Shown piece by piece: positions 57,291 through 64,000 of a stretch of 64,000 nucleotides of DNA (within the stretch, counting starts at the first letter, position 1; each line of letters opens with the position of its first letter). Both the position numbers and the translations under genes were made by a program. Origin of the DNA: Lithobates sylvaticus (Eukaryota; Chordata; Amphibia; Anura; Ranidae); NCBI GenBank assembly GCA_028564925.1, contig CM053029.1, positions 193,932,940 to 193,996,939 on the forward strand, written 5' to 3'. The notes below the pieces were generated by a model, which searched no databases, had not been told where the DNA came from, and saw nothing but the letters and a program-made list of their open reading frames with translations.

Positions 57291-57556
57291 CCAAACACAA
57301 AGATGGAGCCACTTCCCTTCTAAAAGCCAAGAATAATGTTATTGTTGTTATCCAGTACTAGGGTGATTCACCTGCTGCTCTTGTATGTGTTTCCCTCTGC
57401 TAGGAGCTTAGTCACAAAGTATTTTATGTGTACTTTATGACAAAGCTCCTAGAGGAGTGAAATGCGTAAAGGAGCAGGCGGATCACTCCAGTACCAGATA
57501 ACAATAACATTTATGCTGGGCTTTTAGAAGCTAAGTGGCTCTGCCTTTGTTTTTGG
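57291..57556. repeat. 266-bp imperfect palindrome with hammerhead-like arms
   Basis: 57,291-57,421 pairs with 57,424-57,556: CCAAACACAAAG / CTTTGTTTTTGG at the outside, CTTCTAAAAGCC / GGCTTTTAGAAG, GTTATTGTTGTTATC / GATAACAATAAC, and TAGGAGCTTAGTCA / TGACAAAGCTCCTA near the centre. The right arm on the plus strand (57,433-57,471) and the left arm on the minus strand each carry a degenerate hammerhead-like order (GACAAAGCTCC TAGA GGAG TGAAATGCG). Confidence 0.8.
57433..57471 (+). ncRNA. hammerhead-like motif, degenerate
   Basis: CTTT, ATGACAA (compare CUGANGA), stem II GCTCC TAGA GGAGT, GAAA, TGCGT, AAAG. CTTT and AAAG can close stem I, and stem II is well formed. The first core base and the A9 region deviate from consensus. 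Mirrored, with further changes, on the minus strand of the other arm of the palindrome. Confidence 0.4.
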
Positions 57557-57980
57557 TGAGAGGAGAAGGGTTTAGGTGCTATAACATGAGTGGCTGGTGC
57601 TGGGAACTTCAAAAGAGAGGTGTCTCGGAGTCCTGGAGAGATGTAGGAAGCCAGTGCATGCTTCAAGGTATACCAGTGTATATCCATGAGTAAAATATCA
57701 GTCTTAGTTAGGCTGGTCCTTTACAAACTGCTTCTAAACATAAATTGAAGTAAAATTGCATTTTTATAGTATGGTCTACATTGTTGCCTTGGTTGTGTAA
57801 CATAAATATAATTACCTCAGAGGCAAAAAGCCTGGGGCCTGCACTGCATGCTGCCGATTGCAGCTTGTTTAATCTCTTTGCCAATCTGTTAAGACAGCAC
57901 AGCGTTATTGGTGTGTTGGTTATGTGATGTGTGATGTTAAAAGACTTCCTCCACTTTAGCTTTGTCACATTCTATGCACT
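57557..57980. other. unassigned noncoding DNA
   Basis: No gene or element recognised. Confidence 0.4.
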
Positions 57981-58390
57981 CTAATGCCGCGAACACACGA
58001 TCGTAAATTCGGTCAGCAAAAGTCCAATGAGAGCTTTTGGTCGGAAAATGCGGCCATGTGTATGCTCCATCTGACTTTTGCTGGCCGAATTCCAGCCAGC
58101 AAAAGATTGAGAGCATGTTCTAAATTTTTTGGTTGGAAAAAGTTCCGATTGGAAATTCCGATCGTCTGTAGCAGTTCCGACCCGCAAAATTCCTACGCAT
58201 GTTCGGAAGCATTGAACTTAATTTTCTTGGCTCGTCGTAGTGTTGTACTTCACCGCTTTCTTGGCGGTCGAAAGTTCAGCGAACTTTTGTGTGACCGCGT
58301 GTATGCAGGCCAAGCTTAAGCGGAATTTCGTCAGAAAAAACATCCAAGATTTTTCTGACGGAAAATCCGCTCGTGTGTACGCGGCATTAG
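57981..58390. mobile_element. ranid GTACACACGATC-type MITE, copy 2
   Basis: Ends CTAATGCCGCGAACACACGA and CTCGTGTGTACGCGGCATTA with G, inverted over about 20 bp. AGCAAAAGTCCAATGAG and TGACTTTTGCTGG-type words pair inside. Noncoding; both ends present. Confidence 0.88.
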
Positions 58391-59612
58391 ACTACTCAAT
58401 ATAGCAGCTCCAGAATATACTCGTACACAGAAAATTGCGAGGAATGTCTGTCCCTGACAGCAGCAACCACTAAAAATATTAAAGTGGAATGTATAGCTAA
58501 AAGAAGAGCTGCTGCTACTCTCTACTTCGTGAAAGGTAACAAAAGGCCATGAAATATATACCTTGCTTGCGTTAAACTGTTCCTTTCGGGATCCCAGAGT
58601 CGCTGGTAATGTGAAGAAATGCCTCAGCGGTAAGCTTCTCCAACTTTTATGACATTTGGATAAATATTTATGGCTAGGAAAAACACTTCAATCAAGCATT
58701 TAAAATACTTGATTTTACAATTTAACTGCAATTTCTTAATGTTGATCTCTTTGGAAGGACCTTGCCAGGACAAAACAAAGGTTGCTGACATTACTATTTA
58801 TATTTGAGGTTTTAAGCTTTAGGGCTGTCACTATTGCAGAACAAGTGTGTGCTTCTCCTGGGTCAATTAGTCACTCGGTAGAAAAAGAAGATAAAGATGA
58901 TAGCCCTGGACCTTGAAAAAAAAAAGTCAACAGCATAAGGAGCCTTGGAGTTTACACGTTTACAGGTTCTCTTTAATTAATTTCTAATACAAGGTCTGTT
59001 GTAATACCCTATGTGGACTCGCATATAGAAATCCTTGGTATGCTGCTAAACAAAACTTGTAGACTAGTTGACAGGCTAACATTTCCTCGAAGAACATTGA
59101 GTTACTCTGCCTGAAAACATGATTATGCTATTAATCCCTTCTGGGACTGATATTCAAATGAGAGCGCTGGATGTCATGAATTATTTAGGGTATATTGATT
59201 GTGATGGTGCTGCTGACGGAAAAGGCAAGATGAAAGGGTGTAAGGTGCTGGGTATGGGGACATGACTTTAACAGTGCATTCCTTAACATGGAACTCACAA
59301 TGCAGCTATGTGTATAACACGCCCAATGCCTAGACAAGCAAGATTCATCTTTGATCAGCAGAGAAACTTTGAATAATGGGAAAGAATCACTACAAATTAT
59401 CAAAGAAAATAGCGTGCCTGGGGCATTCCCTTTACACTTCTTGGTCAAGTTTTTTTTTTTTCCTGTTTCATCTGGTGTTTTTTAGATAGCATTGAAAGCC
59501 CTCAGACCCTTCCATTTTAGTGATGTAAAAGGACAGATACATTACATAATAGAGAAACAACACCAAATAGAAGGCCTCTTATCGATTCTCCTTCTCAAGA
59601 TGATAACTGACT
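58391..59612. other. unassigned noncoding DNA
   Basis: No repeats or domains recognised. Poly(A) and poly(T) runs at about 58,916-58,924 and 59,449-59,460. Possibly unique host DNA. Confidence 0.4.
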
Positions 59613-59616
59613 TTAA

Positions 59617-60597
59617 CCACATAAGCCCTGGACCATTTTGCTGGCCAAAGAGTACTTTTTGCGATTCGGCACTGAGTTGCTTTAACTGACAATTGCGCGG
59701 TCGTGTGACATGGCTCCTAAACAAAATTGATGTCCTTTTTTTCCCACAAATAGAGCTTTCTTTTGGTGGTATTTGATCACCTCTACGTTTTTAATTGTTT
59801 GCGCTATAAACAAAAATAGAGCGACAATTTTGAAAAAAACAAATTTTTTACTTTTTGCTATAATAAATATCCCCAAAAAATATATAAAATTATTTTTTTC
59901 CCTCAGTTTAGGCCAATACGTTTTCTTCTACATATTTTTGGTAAAAAAAAATCACAATAAGCGTTTATTGATTGGTTTGCGCAAAAGTTATAGCGTCTAA
60001 ACAATATCGGTTAGTTTTATGGCATTTTTATTAATAATTATTTTTGTTACTAGTAATGGCGGCTTACTGCGATTTTTATTGTGACTGAAACATAATGGCG
60101 GACACATCGGACAATTTTGACACATTTTTGGGACCATTGTCATTTTTACAGCGATCGGTGCTATAAAATTGCATTGATTACTGTAAAAATTACACTGGCA
60201 GTGAAGGGGTTAACCAATAGGGGGTTAGGAAAGGGTTAAGTGTGTCCTGGGGGGTGTTTCTAACTGTTAGGGGGATGGGCTATGAAAGACACTTCACTGA
60301 TCATAGCTCCCGATCACAGGGAGCTATGATCAGTGACAGTGTCACTAGGCAGAACGGGGAGATGCTTGTTTACATTAGTTCTTTAGCTCCGTGAGAGGAT
60401 CGTGGGTATCCCCGCGGCGATCAAGTCCGTGGAACCCGCGATCTGACTCACGGAGCTGCCGGCAGGGTCGCGTGCGCGCTGCCGGCGGCACGCACATGAC
60501 CACATGGCGGCAAATTCAAAGATACGTACCTGTACTCCCATTTGCCCAGCCATGCCATTCAGCTGACGTATATGTACATGCGGCGGTCGGCAAGTGA
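59617..60597. mobile_element. TTAA-flanked element, 981 bp, both ends present
   Basis: Flanked by TTAA (59,613-59,616 and 60,598-60,601). Left end CCACATAAGCCCTGGACC, right end GGCGGTCGGCAAGTG (reverse CACTTGCCGACCGCC). It is the most complete copy of the family also seen at 15,086, 23,833 and 41,101, and shares GTATTTGATCACC, GCGCTATAAACAAAAATAGA and CACTGGCAGTGAAGGGG with them. Contains a GGGAGCTATGATCAGTGA / TCACTGATCATAGCTCCC hairpin at about 60,294-60,336. Noncoding. Confidence 0.88.
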
Positions 60598-60601
60598 TTA
60601 A

Positions 60602-61127
60602 AGTGAACCTGAACTCAAAAAGTGAAAGTTTGTCAGGTTGTAGAAAACATTTAGAAATGTTCACTTTGCCTAAGTAGTATTCTAAAAAAATATACCCTTG
60701 TCTTGAATTGCTCATGAACAGCAGTGCATTTCCTGTGCCTACAGCCTCATACAGTAGCTATATATCTACAGAGTGAAATCATCTAAGATACTGTAGCCTC
60801 TAACTGGGAGTCTTCCCAGATTTAGAGAAAAATGTGTTGTTGTCACTACTGTGCTGCTCATCGTTCTCCTTGCTAGAGCTGAAGCTCTACCAGAAAACCT
60901 GCATCGCAAGCATCTCAAACCTCACAACTGTCAAAAATATTGGGGGGGGGGGGGGGCTGTCCCTTTTTCCTCAACAGTTGTTGCTCTTTTTGGTCCAATT
61001 TATAAGCAGCTATAACATTTTTTACAATTTAGCTGCCAATTGTTTTTATACCCCACTAAATCTTTCATCCAACCTCTCAATGATTGTGTTACATTGGGCT
61101 TAAAATGGCAAATAGGTCAACTCTTGG
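60602..61127. other. unassigned noncoding DNA
   Basis: Poly(G) run at 60,942-60,955. No element ends or gene recognised. Confidence 0.4.
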
Positions 61128-62151
61128 TTAAAGTGGTTTTAAACCCACCTCAAACATTTTTACATATAGGTAAGACATTTAGGAGATATTTACCTTGTAG
61201 TACGCGATGATGTCATCAGCATATGCGCAGTGAGGAAACAACCCTCTTCCCCAGCGTATGCCATGGCTGGCGGCTCCCGCACGCATGCGTGCGAGTGACG
61301 TCATGTGGCTCCAGCCAGTCACAGAGCCGGAGTCCATGGCCTCATAAGGAAGAGGGGCGAAGATGGATGCTTCCACCAGCGGGGACATCACAGACATTGT
61401 GGATTTCGTTTTGCAGGTTTGTGCCACATAATGGGCTAGTATGCGATGCATTTAGAATGATTCTGGACAGGCTAAATGAGGAATTCAGTTCTGGGGGAAC
61501 AGAATAAATCAAGGTATCAGGAGACACTGCTGGGAATTGCAGAAGATATGGCAGGCAGTCATGTACTCATGGGTTCCAAAGGTAGGGGAGTCTCATCAGT
61601 CTAGATCCGCTCGATCTGCAGCCCTTCCATTCCAACCAGGCAATCGCAGTCTTACAAGTGGGTCACGCTGTGGCTTCCTCTGCTTCTCCTCCTGGCCAAC
61701 CCTATCCACCTCCTGTCCTGATTGGCCGCGAGGAGAAGCCAAAGATAATAGTGAATATTGATTTGCTAGTGTTACAAGTGGGTGGGTATTCATGTGGCTT
61801 GAAAAAAAACCTCATAGAAACCTCTGAGTCCGCCACCCCACATGCAAACTAGGGGGGCGGCGCCCCTTATGGACCAGGCGCTCCTGGATATGCAAGTGCC
61901 TATGTGCCTAGGCACACTTATATATCTGGAATTGCACAGCTATTCTTCAGGAGGAATTCAAGACAAAAGGTATATTTTATTAGGGTACAGCTTAGGCACA
62001 ATTCACATTTCTAGATGCTCCCTGTGACATAGCAAATCTTCACATTTGAATTCAGGTCCGCTTAAAATAATAAATCCAGCCAAACTTATTTTTTTTCCTT
62101 CTGGATCAAGTAAGAACCTCTATTAAGTTTATACAACTATCTGGGTCTCTG
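61128..62151. repeat. TTAAAGTGG-type repeat start and unassigned DNA
   Basis: TTAAAGTGGTTTTAAACCCA at 61,128 resembles the ends of the repeats at 42,800 and 46,460. The GC-rich segment 61,200-61,350 belongs with it. The right end was not found, and the rest to 62,151 is unassigned. Frames 61,179-61,451 and 61,223-61,507 have no domains. Confidence 0.4.
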
Positions 62152-62592
62152 TAAAGGCCGTACACACAATCAAACTTTTTGACAACAAACATGCAAATTA
62201 GCTGTTTTGTGGCAACATCCGACGGTGCGTATGCTCCATCGGACAAACTTTTTCGGGTTTCATCTGACTTTTTTTGTGTGTGCGAATGGACAAACTTTCT
62301 GGCAACAAAAGTCAGATGGAGCAAAGTCCAATCTTGTGTACACAAAACCATCGGACTTTTGTACACAAACACGCATGCTCAAAACCAATGCAAAAGGTCA
62401 GACAACAATACAGAAGTTGACCAAAGGTGGTGCTGGAGTATTTGAAAGTCCTCTTTTGAAGTGTCGTCAGTATGTTGAAACGTCACTACGTTCATGTTTG
62501 TTGCCTTAAAAGTTCGATCGTGTGTATGCAATACAAACTTGCGGCCAACGCCTTTTGTACAAAAATCCACGATCGTGTGTATAAGGCTTTAG
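62152..62592. mobile_element. ranid GTACACACGATC-type MITE, copy 3
   Basis: Left end TAAAGGCCGTACACACAATC, right end GATCGTGTGTATAAGGCTTTA, here split as GATCGTGTGTATAAGGC and TTTA. Internal words such as CATCGGACTTTTGTACAC recur. Both ends present; noncoding. Confidence 0.88.
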
Positions 62593-63219
62593 AGAGATTT
62601 CCACTTTCTTGCTGTTCAGAGACAATCGTTTCAATTTACATGGTGAGGGAAAACCTACAGCCCAGTACACAGCTGACTGGGGTTTTTTCCTCCCCCTACT
62701 CTACAAAAAACATCCGTCTGTTGCTTATGGGAATTACTGGTTAGGTAAAGTTGATTTGTTCTTTTTTTTTTTTTTAATTAGAGGCAAATTTCACATATTG
62801 TCTCACTACTAAATGAAATGAAAAACCTATTTGGTGACAGTTGATCTGCAATCACATGACCATTATTTACTTATATCCTCCAACGTCTACAGGACAGTGG
62901 GTGGCTTTCCTGACTATGTAGTAATGTTAGGCTTTTTACAATCTGACTAGAGCATTCTGCCAAACACTTGAAAATCTTATAACAGTTTTAATTATTTGAA
63001 TAACTGATTTAGGGTGCTCATTTTCTAGCCCTAAGCCCTAAACGAGCCCATATCTGAATTCAGAAAATGTGCTTTCTGCTTGCATGCTAATGGCTGCGTA
63101 GTTTAGGCCAGACTTTTCATGGAACAGAATTAGTTCATCTATTTTGGAGCTTGAACAGCTGCCAGGAAGTAGAGAAACAGCAATAATTGTGTAGTATTGA
63201 TCTTATCTCTCAGTAATAG
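62593..63219. other. unassigned noncoding DNA
   Basis: Poly(T) run at 62,762-62,775. No gene or element recognised. Confidence 0.4.
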
Positions 63220-63562
63220 TTAAAGTATATCTAAAGCCAAAACCTTTTTCTTGTTTTAGACACATTGTAAAAGGGATAGAACAGTTTTTAATGTTGTATC
63301 TGTCCTCGCTGGGTAGATTTATCCTGTCCTGGTTACCATTATTACTGGGACACAAAAGTGATGGAAATCCCAGTTACCACAGAAACAAAGGCAACGTATT
63401 TTAATGAGGACAACTGTTCTGGTTAGAATGGTGACAAAACAAATGGGATGTCCCCTCACTTTGGAGAGATTTTTTCTCACCTCCTGCTGTGTCACTGTGG
63501 CAGGAAGTGACGTAATCTCATCAAAAGGACAGAGCCAACAAAGAAAAACTGACAGGGCTCTT
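63220..63562. repeat. TTAAAGT-type dispersed repeat fragment
   Basis: TTAAAGTATATCTAAAGCCA start as at 56,287. Contains CTGTCCTCGCTGGGTAGATT and AGGAAGTGACGTAATCTC. It is followed at once by the copia-like LTR, which may interrupt it. Noncoding. Confidence 0.5.
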
Positions 63563-63837
63563 TGTTGGAAAGAACAATAGCATGGTTGCATATAAACGGA
63601 CTATATACTGTATGCATTATACCTATCTATACAGCAGGTGGCGCTGTAGTATTATAGTGTTATAGTATGTATTCTATGATATAACTGAATGTATTGTCTA
63701 TCTATGCTCAATGCCCTTGTTTGTTGTTCTCTTCCTGTCTCCATGATGTAAAGATATGTACTGCAATCCTCCATGAAAATAAAGCGTATTGCTGTATACA
63801 AGAAGCTTCCAGCGCATAATTCAATACCATGCCAACA
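63563..63837 (+). mobile_element. copia-like long terminal repeat (fossil class)
   Basis: 275 bp from TGTTGGAA to CCAACA, a TG...CA repeat with short inverted ends. Inside are a TATA-like GCATATAAACGG, a CTCF-like ACAGCAGGTGGCGCTG (63,631-63,646) and AATAAAG (63,778-63,784). The LTR at 20,493 is a diverged relative. Orientation is plus. Confidence 0.75.
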
Positions 63838-64000
63838 GGTTATGGGGCCAGGCACCCCCAGCACACCCAGCAGGTACCCAGGCCCTGGAGCAAAGAATTT
63901 AAGCTACTGAAAGATGGCAAGCTGTTCAGATGTGAAGCTTGCAATAGATGTGAAGCTTGCAATAGCAAAATTGAACAATGCCAATTACCAGTTGTGGAAG
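63838..64000 (+). mobile_element. copia-like internal region, start only
   Basis: Begins GGTTATGGGGCC directly after the LTR, a primer-binding-site-like start as in vertebrate copia-type elements, followed by sequence without an obvious domain that runs off the window. AGATGTGAAGCTTGCAATAG occurs twice in tandem at 63,928-63,964. Whether the element is whole cannot be seen. Confidence 0.55.

Overview
The window looks like intergenic or deep intronic DNA from a ranid (true) frog. The main reason is a Tc1-type transposon at 15187-16806 whose transposase, 214-bp terminal repeats and overall size fit Frog Prince, the element known from the leopard frog. Many other dispersed repeats are of kinds I know from frogs. 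I found no convincing host protein gene, tRNA or rRNA. Nearly all recognisable content is mobile DNA, nested several layers deep, plus tandem repeats.

Layout. 1-4,000: mostly unassigned. 4,001-4,819: 51-bp minisatellite. 4,911-8,437: TIR element, frog repeat, two Tc1 fragments, L1-like LINE remnant. 8,726-9,133: frog MITE. 10,993-11,552: L1 3' end. 11,858-14,962: large foldback element with kilobase inverted arms. 14,965-18,712: fossil Ty3/gypsy integrase split by a TTAA element, which itself holds the Frog Prince copy and a hAT element. 18,800-22,980: MITEs, a copia-like LTR fragment and tandem repeats. 22,978-25,731: L1 (minus) split by a TTAA element. 25,732-28,010: piggyBac-like relic. 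28,700-31,450: Penelope-like element (PLE) relic. 31,953-32,991: second foldback element. 32,992-34,284: CR1/L2-like LINE. 34,290-36,665: L1 end split by a hAT element full of GT repeats. 36,661-40,082: two more Tc1-like elements and MITEs. 40,431-46,464: TTAA-type repeats and other MITEs. 46,515-54,678: large PLE insertion. 54,692-62,592: mainly unassigned, with a 266-bp palindrome, two MITEs and a 981-bp TTAA element. 63,563-64,000: copia-like LTR element leaving the window.

The most striking object is the PLE at 46.5-54.7 kb. A 13-bp target duplication encloses a 2.84-kb inverted repeat whose arms both carry GIY-YIG endonuclease sequence and an outward-facing hammerhead-ribozyme-like motif around a unique 2.4-kb reverse-transcriptase loop. 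The PLE at 28.7-31.4 kb has the same logic (an inverted 3' segment facing a 5'-truncated main copy), and the palindrome at 57.3 kb looks like a miniature of it. The foldback element at 11.9-15.0 kb is the second unusual object: its centre holds two outward-facing TATA boxes, each followed by a mirrored short ORF and AATAAA signal.
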